Positions 10,665-21,439 of a stretch of DNA of 64,000 bases are shown piece by piece. The notes under the pieces were generated by a model, which had not been told where the DNA came from, did not search any database, and saw only the letters and a list, made by a program, of their open reading frames with translations. The position numbers and the translations under genes were made by a program. The stretch's first letter is position 1. Each line of letters opens with the position of its first letter. The DNA is from Furcasterigmium furcatum (taxonomy: Eukaryota > Ascomycota > Sordariomycetes > Glomerellales > Plectosphaerellaceae), in NCBI GenBank assembly GCA_001599815.1, contig BCIA01000002.1, positions 5,057,626 through 5,121,625 on the forward strand. Reading direction: 5' to 3'.

Positions 10665-11495
10665 ATGGCATCCACGTCCGATCTCTCACCGATGGTCTCG
10701 GTGACGCTACAGGGTGTCGTGCTATCAGCAACATCCAACCTGCTCGCCCAGGCTCTTACAGCGTACCGAGCGGATGTACGATGAGTTCTCGAGAGGGAGG
10801 GCAGAGCTCTCACCGCCAGCTCTCTCAACCTCAAAATCTTTCTAGATCTCGCCCACTAAAGTGTCCCCAGAAACCATTGATCGTAGACTGGGTCCCCGTC
10901 TTCCAGTTCGTCATCTTCACCATCGTCAACACGCCCCCCAACTTCATGTGGTTCGTGACCTTCCCCCGACGTCACAAGTCAAGTCGGTCTCTCTCACGTC
11001 CAGTCCTCTGACGCGCACCCCAGGCAAGATTTCCTCGAACAGACGTTCCCCTCCCACCACAAGCCCGCCCCCGCGCCCGCCGGCAGTAAGGCCACCCAGC
11101 CCCCGGCCGAGCCCAAGCTGAACATCCGGAACACCCTCATCAAGACCGTCCTGGACCAGACGGTCGGCGCGGCCGTGAACACGGTCCTCTTCGCCGTGTT
11201 CATGAACGCTCTCAAGGCGGCCATGGCGCGCCCCGCGGGCCTCGAGGGCCCCGAGCAGAGCGTCGCGTTCCTCACGTCCGGGTCCGCCTTCGACTTCTCG
11301 CGCGTCGACTGGCAGGCCATCCTCGACAGGGTGGCCCGGGAGTTCGTGCCGCTCATCACGGCAGGGTGGCGCCTGTGGCCGGCCGTGAGCCTGATCAACT
11401 TTGCCTTCGTGAAGAGCGTCCAGGGGCGGAACCTGGTCGGCGGGCTGGCGGGCGTGGGGTGGGGGATATACGTGAGCTTGTTTGCCGCCGAGTGA
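10665..11495 (+). CDS. Mpv17/PMP22-family membrane protein
   Basis: Three exons, 10665-10775, 10871-10950 and 11024-11495, encode about 220 residues. Intron 1 is GTACGA..CCCCAG (95 nt). Intron 2 is GTTCGT..CCCCAG (73 nt) and restores the family sequence PPNFMW-QDFLEQTFP across the junction. The protein has the family pattern: an N-terminal helix (TLQGVVLSATSNLLAQ), WVPVFQFVIFTIVNTPPNFMW, an Ala/Pro linker, a long amphipathic segment, and the signature W-x-LWP-x5-NFAF with a final YVSL helix. Members sit in the inner mitochondrial, peroxisomal or other membranes and are linked to small-solute permeability. The compartment cannot be read from this sequence. The intron-1 acceptor has an alternative 9 bases upstream (CTAAAG), which would insert three residues. 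Confidence 0.85.
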
Positions 11496-11844
11496 GGGGG
11501 GAGGGAAGGGAGGGACGAGGTCTGGGAAGAGATGGCAGCAGCATTGGCTTGAGATGGACTGCAAGTACAGCCAGCGACATTGGACTAGAATGGCATATTC
11601 ATGACGGAGCAGAGCAGGCGGGTTGACGGACAGGCGTCAGACCAGGGCGCGTCGCTCTCGAGGTCACCACACTGGGCAACGGGTTTATCTGGCTCATTCC
11701 TTCTTTCTTCTTTCTACATATATAGATACCTTGGATCCCAATGGACCGTAGATCATGATCCCTAGTCTTTGACTTCCCTCGCCCAGTCACCTCTCAGGTG
11801 TTGTGGTATCCCGCCCCTGCTGCTGATAGATGCAGCCCGGCCGC
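11496..11844. other. Convergent 3' flanks, no gene seen
   Basis: This 349-base gap lies between the stop of the Mpv17-family gene and the stop of the minus-strand Dabb gene. It is expected to be 3' UTR on both sides, with nothing else evident. Confidence 0.6.
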
Positions 11845-12497
11845 CTACAGCGTGGCAACGTGTGCCGGCGAGTCGAAGTAGATAGAAAGGATGTCCTCGG
11901 GGCCCAGGCCGAAGGTCTTGACGAGGCCCTTGAGCTGGGTGTGGGCGGCGCAGGTGTCGTCGTAGTAGCGCATGTCGTCGAGGCTCGCGAACTCGGTCTT
12001 GGCGACGAGGGTGTAGCCCTTGGAGCGGGGGTCCTCAAGGGCGGGGCCGACGACGAGGGAGAGGATGTACGGCTTGCCGTCCTGGGAGCGAGGGTCAGTA
12101 TCTGGTTCTCTCCTTGCTGAGTTATGTTGATCGATCTCGAGCGTGGACGCGTTTCGGGGGAGAAGAGGACGAGAAAAGTGACAGTGACAGTGGGTGGGGT
12201 TAAGGGGAGATGGTGGGGTTGACTGAATCCCATGGCGGGGNAATTTTCAGTTTCCCTCGCTCGGGTGCCGCTGTCCCGAGGAAATCCATGGCCACGGACA
12301 CGGAAACCAATGGATAATTATTATGTCGCGGGGTTTTTGGAGAATTTTGGAACGAATGTCCATGTCCAAAGCCCAATGCATGGGAAACTCACCCTCTTCT
12401 GCTCGGCCGAGAGCACCTTGTAGGCCGCGATCAGCTCCGCCTGCTGCTCCTTGTTCGGCAGCTTGAACATGGTGACACGGTGCGTCCTGTCCGCCAT
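11845..12497 (-). CDS. Stress-responsive A/B-barrel (Dabb) domain protein
   Basis: Two exons on the minus strand, 12497-12393 and 12081-11845, give 113 residues, the usual length of a single Dabb domain. The start MADRTHRVTMFKLP is the family's first beta strand. The second exon carries GKPYILSLVVGP, the KTEFASLDDMRYYDDTCAAHTQLK helix and a short tail. Such proteins form dimeric ferredoxin-like barrels; many are stress-induced and of unknown chemistry, while a few act as polyketide cyclases. The intron is 311 nt, much longer than its neighbours, and contains an N at 12241. The reading frame also continues upstream to an ATG at 12777-12779, adding 94 basic residues (see findings). It lies about 14 kb from the PKS, with the histidine kinase and MFS genes between. 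Confidence 0.85.
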
Positions 12498-14304
12498 CTT
12501 GATGCTCTGTCTCTGGTCGTGTGCCTGCGCGGTGTGTATCTGGGCTTTTCGGACGTCCGACCGGCTGTCGTACGCGTAGATATACTTGTTTCGTCGGGTA
12601 GAGTCGAGTCGCGGGTTGGAAACGAGTCCGGTAGCACAGAGGGCGGAACGGTGCCGTAGTCCGAGGGCGGAAAGCGTCGGGACGATCGGGGGTGTGCGGA
12701 CGGCACTCGCGGCTGGGCGCAATGGAAGGAGTACGCGGGAGGTGGTAGAGACGAGAGTCGATGTTCGGTATAGAGACATGAGGTACGGAGAGAGAAAGGG
12801 AGGACGGGAGAGAGAAGACGGGAATAGGTGCCTGGGTACGCGGCTATTTAACACATTTCCCCAGATCGGAAGAAATCCTGGGACCACCACCCTCCCTCCC
12901 TCCATCCCACCCTCCTCCCTCCAAGAAGGGGTCCACGGAGAAGAGGCCGATCGCCCCGTGGGCACAGCCAGCCTAGCAGGTAGTCCCTGAGGGAGCTAAA
13001 GTCCACCCCCCTGGATGACCCCTATCCGTCATCACATCATTCACCACCAGCCAGGGATCTCGGTCTGCTTACCCGGACACAACTTGACAACCACTCTCTG
13101 GCCCTCTCTCTCTTCTCCATCTCAGACCGGCAAGGCTATGCCTGCACTCACGCACGCCATGCTTCCAGCTTATGAATGCAATGACACTACCTGTATTAGT
13201 TGCCCCGATATACCCCCCACCGAGCGCCAACCCTGCCCCTATCTCCAGCCACGACAGCCTCCGGCTCGACTCTAGAGTTGCAGTAGCGCAACCTCTTCCG
13301 AAGCCCCATCTGATACATTACCAGCGTCCTCGTGGAGCCTCATACGGTTATGACAACATTCCCTTCCCTCGACTTCGAATGCTTAACAATCCCTCGGTCC
13401 TCTTACGTCCAGGAACCACTTGGTCGCCTTTCACCACTGGAGTCTTTAGGTAATAATGCCCTCTCACCCGCAACCAAAGTACCAAGACCTCCGAGCGGCG
13501 GCACATGCGCAACAAGCAGCAACCACTGCAACCAACCCGTCTTGGCCGTCCACACGCCGATACTCTCGTGCAGCCCGGTGTCTTCGGTGGACTACCAAAC
13601 GTCCGTCTACACATCCAGCAGTATTCCCGATTGGCGTCCCCCCCAACCCGGACCCTTCTGCCGACTGCGACGCCAGCGCGGTGGTGGGACAGCCCCCCAT
13701 GAAAGTCCGGCCAATCACCAATTTCTCCGTCTCCAACTCCCACCTCGACCCGGGACCAGGCCCCCAGGATCACCAAGCTCCAGCCTCGGCCTTTCACGAC
13801 CGACCCCTTCGGACCGCAACCGCGGAAGCCTCAATCGAAGCTCTCTGCAGCTGCCCAGGCGGCTCATGCACAACATGCCTGCCTCCCTCCACCACAGCCG
13901 CCCGCCCCCCAGATTAGAAAACCATCACTGGCCGTCAGTCAGTCACAGGTTCGTGCAGCGAGGCGCAGATACAGCCAACAACCCATTTGGTCTCGAATCA
14001 TGGCACTTCCGCCGTATCTCCCCACGGTAAATCTTTCCCGTCCGTGTTGTCCATTCATACAGGGGAAAGCACCCATCACTCGACTTGATCGTCCCGAAAT
14101 GGGACCTTTCGCCGTAGTACGGCCATCAGATGATCACAACGGTGCTCATTTATCTGCTGCAATGGCATGGTTTCTCCGCGCCCACTTCGCTACGGACGTC
14201 CATATTCGCTTGCTGCACCAGTTTCTTCTTGCCCAGAGTTGGGTACTGCCGTCCATCAACGGCTGCTGCCCCAACCAGCGGGTCCCGGCCTATCCTCCTC
14301 CCTT
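12498..14304. other. Intergenic: Dabb promoter side and histidine-kinase 3' flank
   Basis: The right part lies downstream of the histidine-kinase stop and the left part is the Dabb promoter or leader. Plus-strand Pro/Ser-rich ORFs (13332-14030, 13456-13917) overlap each other in different frames and match no family. I treat them as chance ORFs in pyrimidine-rich DNA. Confidence 0.4.
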
Positions 14305-17300
14305 CTATGCCGGCCCAGGTCTGCTCGGTATGATCCCCTCACCATGCCCAACGCTTGACCTAGTCGACGTCGCAACGGAGGCTCGGCGTGCCATTTGCCT
14401 AACCACGGCCTGCATCTTTTCAATCAGCTCGGGCATCCGGTACGGCTTGACTAGGACATCATCGCATCCCGCCGCAATCGCCTGCTGCAGCTGCTCCGGG
14501 CGTGCATTGGCGCTGACGGCAATGATGGGCATCCGCCCCCCGTTCGCGCAGAACACTTGGCCCTGGCTCTCCAGCTCTCGGATCCGCCGTGTACACGTCA
14601 GTCCGTCCTGAATCGGCATCTCAATATCCATGAGAATCAAGCTGAGAGGCATCGGGGCGCCCTGTCCGGCTGGGGAAGGTGTTGCGCTGGCTTGTCCTTC
14701 GAGGAGGCCCTTGTTCCCTTCAAGCAGTGTCGCGGATCGGGAGAGCTTCTCGAGCGCTTCGATGCCGTGATTCGCGACTTCAACCGAAAAGGCTCGGTCG
14801 AGAAGCCCGCGGCGAGTAATTTGCTGGTTGATCAGGTTGTCCTCCACAATGAGCACGCCATTGATCGGAGTAGGCCCTTGATGCTTTATCCGCTGGTGGA
14901 TCGAAGGGGTGCGCGCTTTGGATCCGGGGAGTGTTGGCGTGTTCGTGCCATGGCTGTTAGCCGTTCTGAGTGCCGTAGCTGCCACCTCCGCTTCTTGTCT
15001 TGCTTCCTCACTTGGAATGTACGCCTCGATGAAGAAGGCAAAGGTCGAGCCGACTCCTGGCAGACTGGACACGCCGATTGCGCCCTTCTGCAGCTCCGTT
15101 AGACGGCGCGATATGAAAAGACCCAGCCCGGATCCGCCGTATTTGACGTGTGTTCGAGAGCTTGCCTGCACAAAACGGTTGAACAGGTTTGCCTTCTCTT
15201 CCTCATTCAGCCCTTGCCCAGTGTCTTTGACTTCAAACATGAGGTATACTGGGTCGCGTCTTGCATCAAGCGCCGGTTGCTCGTATTCCGATTCCTCGGT
15301 GCAGAATCTCGGGATGAAGGTGACCGCCGAGGTCTCATCCGAGGGCCTCTCGAGCGAACCCTTGATGAACACTGCGACTGTTCGTGTCGAGCCTGACTTG
15401 GTGAACTTGAGCGCATTGGTCAACAGGTTGATCAATACCTGCTTGACGCGGGAGGGGTCGAGATCCAGGTATTCATGGCCGAGGTCCGTGAAAGACCGAT
15501 CCACGGTCATGGTCAGGTCGATATCGACACGCCGAGCTTCAACATCGAACATCTTGATTGCCTCCATTCCAATCTGCACTGGACTCACCGTGCAGGGTGT
15601 GACGGCCAGCAGCTTAGAGTCGAGTTTGGACATTGTCAAGATGTCATCCACGATCCTTTTCTGGTGCTGCGCGCATGCAACGATGGTCTCGGCATTGTCG
15701 ATGCTGTCGGTGATCAGCTGCGTGATATCCGAGTGTTCTTCCTCGCACCCGTCCACTGAGACTGCCCTGGCGGCGATGAGATACCGGTCCACGAGCTCCT
15801 GGCCCTTGGCTAGCGAGGCGATAATAGCGTCCGAGCAGTGCACAATGGCGCTCAAGGGATTCCGCATCTCGTGCGATGTCATGTCGATGAAGTTGTCCTG
15901 CTGTCGTTTCGACTCGATCGCCTCCTCCTTTCGTTTCGTCTCCAATTCGAGCTGCCACTTTGGCATCGACACGTCGCTCAGACAGCCGGTGAATGACGAG
16001 ACGACGCCTTCTGAGTTTTTGACAGGCATGAACGTCGCGCTGACCCATCTGGGTGCCGTGATGTTGTTCCCGGCATTATCCTGGGCAATCCATGTTGTCT
16101 TCATGCGAACCTCGACCGATTGAGGAGTCGCGTCGCGGCTGAGCCTCGATATGCACTCAAAAAGTAAGGGAAGGTCTTCCTCCACGACCGAACTTGACCA
16201 TGGCCGGACCTCCACGTCGGCAGGGTTGACCTTCGGAATGCCACAGAGCTCGTAAAAGACATTGTTTGCCCCAAGGAGCCGGCCAGACATCTCCATGTCG
16301 AACATGCCAACGGTCGCCAGCTCCGCCATTCTCTTCAGATTGCCCGCCTCCTGAGCTCTCTGCATTGCCGTTTCCGCGGTTCTCCGGTGAACGGTCACGT
16401 CCGTCAGGCAGGTGAATGTGCGAATGATCGTTCCGTCTCCGGCCCGCTCAGCCTTGGCTTGGGCCATGACGTGTCTCCTGGTTTCGTCATGACGAGCACC
16501 GAGATCGAGTCGAGGGTCGTCAAAAGGCGGCCTGAGGAGCTCGCCGGGACTTTCTCCCAACTGTCGAATGCGCAGCTCAAATTCGACTTCATCGGTGTCT
16601 CGCAGTTGATCGTACGCATTACGAATCTTGTATCGATCTTCTTCCTCGACGCATGAAACAAACCCTTGGGGAGATATGGGTCCCACCGGATAGCCTGTGA
16701 TGCGATACCACAAGCTGTTGGCGAACGTGATGTTTCCCTGGTGGTCTCCAATAGCGAATCCGTTGGGAATGAACTCCGAAACGGTCTGGAACAGGCGCGT
16801 GTACTCGATGGTTTCCCTGGTCTGGTAGGCAAGCTTCTCCTTGAGCATGGCTTGGTCATATGCCGCCTGGTCAGCCGCATTTCTACCGCGTCGACGTTCC
16901 TCTTCGAGAAGGACGGTGCAGGCGAGAAAACTAGCCAACTTTTGGCTCAAGAGCTGGATGTATAGCTTGTATGCATCGTCGTATGGCCTTCGAGGGTTCA
17001 GGCCCAGAACGAGCAGGCCCATGTCATCTTCATCCTTGGTTGGCCGGATCGGAACGACAATGGCAGCGTCACAGGGATCGCCAAAGCCACGCCATTGAAT
17101 ACCCTGCAGTAGATGCTTCGGCAAGCTTCCGTCAGCGGTGCTAATGAGGAGAGGCTTCCGTGATTGGATTGCCTTTCGAAACTGGCCAGCTAGTCCTTCA
17201 TCAGTGTCGCAGAGTCGGAGAGACTGAGGAGTGATAGGGTGTCCGCTGGGCACACCGAGCACCCCTTCCAGATGGCCGACGCGCAAACAATCGTACTTTG

Positions 17301-18453
17301 AGTTGACATTCTTGGTAGAATCAGCAGGCTCTCTGCGGTCCTTTTCGAGCGAGTAGAGGAACGCCATGGGGATGTCGTAAGAGGGCTGGCAACCCCCTAG
17401 CTCCTTGATGACGCTACTCCAGAACGACTTGACGTCTTTGGCGGTACCAAGCACCTCGCCCATGTTGACCAGCATCTTGACGCGCCTGCGGAAGAGCTCA
17501 TACATGGTGGTCTCCGTGATGGGATGGATGAAGCCGAGGCACTTGTCGTTCTGCATTATAGGTACAATGGACCACTTGAGGTAGGTTTCGATAGGAGGCC
17601 CGTCGCTGGTTTCAACGAAAAGCCGGGTCTCGTCCTGGTTGCTGGCCCGCTGTTTCTTGACCGAGATGTCCATGAGCCGTCGGATTTGAGGCACCATGTC
17701 TGGGAAAACGTCCTTCATAGGCCTTCCCAGCAGGGACGGGTGTCGACGCCCAACCAGCTCGCCGAAAGCTTGGTTGTATATGGTCGTGAACTGTTCGCCC
17801 CAGTATATGGCAGCGGGTTGAGAGCTGCAAAGCAGCTGGCTGTAACTCTGCTGAAGTAAAGGATGCCATTTCTCCATAGCTCCCAAGGGCGTGCTACTCC
17901 AATCGATGTTCTCGATGGTCTCGAGAAAAGGTTCTTGTTCGCTTGTGATGTTAGCAAGCTTCAGGCCAGGCTCGCTGGCAACACGGGATGCCGCCGGCTT
18001 GTCATAGGTCGTTTCTTGGGCACCCGCTGCTGCGTTCGGGGTAGATGGAGCTGAGTTAACTGTGTCGTAGGTAGAGACGGGGTTGGGGTTGTCCACGGCA
18101 TCCGACTGCAACTTGGCAAACGCGTTGGAGGGCTCAGTGTCATTGCAGCTGACGGCAACCCATTTGGACTGCAGGTTGATTCTGGTCCAGATTGAGCCGA
18201 GGTGAGAGAATGACGAAGGCAAGTCGGCGTCTTGGCTCCTTATCCATTCCCAGAAGGCGTCTTGTGCCGGATTTGATGAGACGGAGACCAGCATGTCAAG
18301 CAGGGCAGTGTTCTTGGAGAGTGCAGGGTTGCTGTAGACCACTTCGGATGGCGAAGGCGCCTGGCCAGCCTCCGGGAGCGCGACGACAAAAGCCGCGCGG
18401 GGGTCACCCTCGAGGAGATCGATGAGGCCCAGAGCCATGAGAGGAGGATGCAT
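14305..18453 (-). CDS. Hybrid sensor histidine kinase (PAS, HisKA, HATPase, receiver)
   Basis: A single uninterrupted frame of 1382 residues. Order: an N-terminal PAS-like region (residues about 1-110), a linker, a second sensory block with WSSTPLGAMEKWHPLL (about 180-340), a GAF-like region (about 350-520), PAS at about 545-690 and PAS at about 705-840. The DHp H-box SHEMRNPLSAI has phosphoacceptor His861. The HATPase has N-box INLLTNALKFT (about 1005), DTGQGL and GGSGLGLFISRRL. A C-terminal receiver starts near residue 1198 with VLIVEDN and has phosphoacceptor Asp1276 in LILMDIEMP and the conserved Lys in VLVKPY. There is no transmembrane segment, so it is a cytosolic sensor that would feed an HPt protein (YPD1 type). 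About 55 extra residues lie between the two DHp helices. The fungal class number is not assigned. Ligand unknown. Confidence 0.93.
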   Translation of the reverse strand: MHPPLMALGLIDLLEGDPRAAFVVALPEAGQAPSPSEVVYSNPALSKNTALLDMLVSVSSNPAQDAFWEWIRSQDADLPSSFSHLGSIWTRINLQSKWVAVSCNDTEPSNAFAKLQSDAVDNPNPVSTYDTVNSAPSTPNAAAGAQETTYDKPAASRVASEPGLKLANITSEQEPFLETIENIDWSSTPLGAMEKWHPLLQQSYSQLLCSSQPAAIYWGEQFTTIYNQAFGELVGRRHPSLLGRPMKDVFPDMVPQIRRLMDISVKKQRASNQDETRLFVETSDGPPIETYLKWSIVPIMQNDKCLGFIHPITETTMYELFRRRVKMLVNMGEVLGTAKDVKSFWSSVIKELGGCQPSYDIPMAFLYSLEKDRREPADSTKNVNSKYDCLRVGHLEGVLGVPSGHPITPQSLRLCDTDEGLAGQFRKAIQSRKPLLISTADGSLPKHLLQGIQWRGFGDPCDAAIVVPIRPTKDEDDMGLLVLGLNPRRPYDDAYKLYIQLLSQKLASFLACTVLLEEERRRGRNAADQAAYDQAMLKEKLAYQTRETIEYTRLFQTVSEFIPNGFAIGDHQGNITFANSLWYRITGYPVGPISPQGFVSCVEEEDRYKIRNAYDQLRDTDEVEFELRIRQLGESPGELLRPPFDDPRLDLGARHDETRRHVMAQAKAERAGDGTIIRTFTCLTDVTVHRRTAETAMQRAQEAGNLKRMAELATVGMFDMEMSGRLLGANNVFYELCGIPKVNPADVEVRPWSSSVVEEDLPLLFECISRLSRDATPQSVEVRMKTTWIAQDNAGNNITAPRWVSATFMPVKNSEGVVSSFTGCLSDVSMPKWQLELETKRKEEAIESKRQQDNFIDMTSHEMRNPLSAIVHCSDAIIASLAKGQELVDRYLIAARAVSVDGCEEEHSDITQLITDSIDNAETIVACAQHQKRIVDDILTMSKLDSKLLAVTPCTVSPVQIGMEAIKMFDVEARRVDIDLTMTVDRSFTDLGHEYLDLDPSRVKQVLINLLTNALKFTKSGSTRTVAVFIKGSLERPSDETSAVTFIPRFCTEESEYEQPALDARRDPVYLMFEVKDTGQGLNEEEKANLFNRFVQASSRTHVKYGGSGLGLFISRRLTELQKGAIGVSSLPGVGSTFAFFIEAYIPSEEARQEAEVAATALRTANSHGTNTPTLPGSKARTPSIHQRIKHQGPTPINGVLIVEDNLINQQITRRGLLDRAFSVEVANHGIEALEKLSRSATLLEGNKGLLEGQASATPSPAGQGAPMPLSLILMDIEMPIQDGLTCTRRIRELESQGQVFCANGGRMPIIAVSANARPEQLQQAIAAGCDDVLVKPYRMPELIEKMQAVVRQMARRASVATSTRSSVGHGEGIIPSRPGPA

Positions 18454-21160
18454 GGTGCAGGCCGACAGGCGCTGGGCCTAGGTGAATGAGGCGCTTGGCA
18501 ATGCGACTTTGGATGTCGAACTCATTCTCGGTCCGAGGACGGGCGAGGGCTCAACAGAGCCGGCCTCAGCCAGCAAGCGGTCGAAGGAGCGGGCGACACA
18601 CAGATATGCCCGGGGCGTTCAGCTGAGCGTGAAGATCGGCGGCGCAGAGTAACGTAACGCGTGATGTGTCGCCTGTGGCTTGATGTGGGATGTTACCAGC
18701 TCGTCGGAGAGACAAACAATGCAAGAGGCTGATGAGCCTCTTATCGCCACCTCGGTGAGAGAAGTATATTCCCAGGAACCTAGAAACGAGTGGCGGCTTC
18801 CCGAGGGCGGCTGGCAGTACAATACATGAGCTGTCGATAACGGGATTGAGGGTGAGGGGGGGAATCGTCGTCACCGTGAGTTGCGGTCGAGGGCGCCGGG
18901 AGTTGACCAAAATCTATGGCGGGAGGAGGTACCGCGAGCAGCTCCTTTCCACTGCAAGAGCAGAACCAGAGCGCGCCTTCCTTGTCCAAGGTCGGTCCGG
19001 GGTGTGAATGGAAGGCGGCGGGAAGGTGCGGTCGTGTGCGGTCGGAGTGAAGTGCGCGCAAAAAGACCTTTGCGAGGGTCGCGCCTGCCCCCGCCGCCGG
19101 CGACCTCCTGACGACACGACATGCCTGGATAGCCTTGTCCCCTTTTCGCATGGGGAACCGGGGCTGGAGGCCGATGCCCAGACCCAATGGAGGAGCAATA
19201 GCGTGTCTCTTCAGGGCAGCTCGCTACCTGCCGACAGGTGCGTTCACGTTGCTGCTAACAGTGGAGATCCACTAGGAGCTGTCAGCCTGACTCGTGAGCT
19301 TGTTTCTCCTCCACTTCCATATTGCTTTTTCCATGCGGTCCGCATCCTATTCACAAATTCGACGATGCCTCTGGAATGCGAGTTGCTGGCGTTGTACCGA
19401 CTTTGTCACTGCATGCAAGTCCCGGTCGCCATGTTCCAACCTTTCAGCCTCCTTTTCATTCTCTGACACCGGGTCCCCCCCCCCCCCATTCCCGGACAGC
19501 CAGCGCATCGCGAACGCCTCGTTTTCTCTTGGGCGCAAAGGTCACTCCCTCCCCCTGCCGGCGGCACTCCATCCCACCCAAGTCCCGGGCAGAAACCTGG
19601 CAGGCCGTCCCATTTTCCACTTTTTATGTATACCACCCTGCGAGCTTGATTGAGTGTCATCGCAGTAATCATCTTCGCATCGACTCGAGTCAGTTTTCTC
19701 GTCGACCTCCATCCCCGACGGAACAGATGATGCGACAAGGCGAGGAGGTGTCAGCCCAAGTCTCCCGAATCTGCGGCAGATGGCGTCCTTGGTCACGTCA
19801 TGATACAGATCACACATGCCCCGGTCAGCTCCTGGGCGGCAATCAGAGATTGGGAGACTACCCCAATCGCAACAAACCCAGAGATCTCGGTGTGCAGCGG
19901 GCTTTAACCGGGACCGGCTAGCGATCGGCTCAGGCCTGTCACCGTTCCTCGTCCTCCGAGCTTCCCAAATGAGGTCGTTCTGGTGAGCCATTTCGATCGG
20001 CGATGTGGCTTGCACGACTCAGGGCCCTCACCGTACAATCCCCCAAGGATCATCCTCGTCCGCCAACCTGCCCCTGCTCCTTGACGTCACGCGCTGTCCC
20101 TGGGCCTGGGGGCTCTCGCGTGTCCCCTGGGCCCCTTTTCCTTCCCTACGCCCAGCGCAAATCTCCACTTTGGTCAACGTCGCGTTCCTGGCCGTTGTCT
20201 CCTGATGGGCTAAATCTGGCAGACTGGGCATTTTGACTAAACGGCCCTACGATCGAGACTACCTACATCAGCGTACCTTGGCCGTCAAGTCATGCACTTG
20301 CACATTCAATATGGACCGCGACGGCCGGCCTCTGAACCTCATATCCCAGGCCGACTCTCCTCAAAATCCCAAGGGCCCACTGCTAACCGTCCTTCCGAGG
20401 TGGAATGATATCGGGCCCAAGTTATCACTCGCAACCTGGAAACATGGAACAAACCCGTGGAGACCCCTTAACACCTCTCAGTATAACCCCTTTTACATAA
20501 GGTAAGGTACTTTGCTCACCCTGCCCTTTGAGAAATCGGCTCGCCGCCATCCGCCTGACAGGTCCCACCTCGAATCACCTGTCACCATCCTCCACCTCCT
20601 CCACTGCATACTTACTTAGTATGTATGTATGCTAGCCAACATCTGCCAGGGAAGTCTCGTATCCCGGGCACCTCCAATAACAGCGTAGACTCCCCTCCGC
20701 CCCGTCCGCTGTTGCACCGTCCCCCTCGACTGTCTCTGACAGGTTTGCCTTGCCTCTTCCCACCTCTTGCGCGACCTACAGAGTAGCGTCCAGCTGCTTC
20801 AGGTCAGCCAAACAAACTGGCCCGAAACCATTGTCTTGATCCGAGGCTCGTGCGCCGCCCTGCTGAACCCCGGCTAAGCGATTCCGTCGCACGAGTGATG
20901 CCGCTGGTGCCACCGGCCATTCGGCGCGGGGCCGTGGCCGCTTATCCCCCGCCGGGCTCGAAGCAACGCGGCCTCCTCGAGGGGGTCCAGCCTAGGTAAG
21001 CACAGTGAGTGGAGGTTCCCATGTCTTGCGAGTGAGGTAGCCAGTTGGATTGCCATATCTATGCCGCTATTGATCCATAAACGAGGTATTGTATGTGCTT
21101 CCCAAGTATCATGAGTGTCACCTAAGATACGAATGAAACCTCGTTTTGCGCCGCCCAATG

Positions 21161-21196
<36 letters not shown>

Positions 21197-21439
21197 NNNN
21201 NNNNNNNNNNNNNNNNNNNNNNNNNNNNNNNNNNNNNNNNNNNNNNNNNNNNNNNNNNNNNNNNNNNNNNNNNNNNNNNNNNNNNNNNNNNNNNNNNNNN
21301 NNNNNNNNNNNNNNNNNNNNNNNNNNNNNNNNNNNNNNNNNNNNNNNCACCAATGCCAAACCCCCCCCCCCCCCCCCCCCCCCCATCTAAGTCTTGATGC
21401 AAATCCAAACTCCGGTACGAAATGTTGGGAAGTAGTGGA
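18454..21439. other. Long spacer between histidine kinase and MFS genes
   Basis: Nearly 3 kb contain only short overlapping ORFs in all frames. A 13-base C run lies at 19475-19487 and an assembly gap at 21197-21347. The left end is the histidine-kinase promoter. I find no supported gene. Confidence 0.45.
21163..21384. repeat. Assembly gap flanked by C homopolymers
   Basis: A run of 34 C (21163-21196) is followed by 151 N (21197-21347), 13 ordinary bases and 24 C (21361-21384). Read on the MFS sense strand this is poly-G just downstream of its stop codon, capable of quadruplex formation. The homopolymers may instead be sequencing artefact at a contig join. Confidence 0.9.

Noticed and set aside
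11845..12497. Dabb protein as a polyketide cyclase for the PKS
   Set aside because: Some Dabb proteins cyclise polyketides, but this one is about 14.5 kb away beyond the histidine kinase and MFS genes and looks like the common stress-type form.
13332..14030. 232-codon plus-strand Pro/Ser-rich ORF and an overlapping 154-codon ORF
   Set aside because: They overlap in different frames, have compositions expected from C-rich DNA, show no motif and run towards antisense of the histidine kinase.
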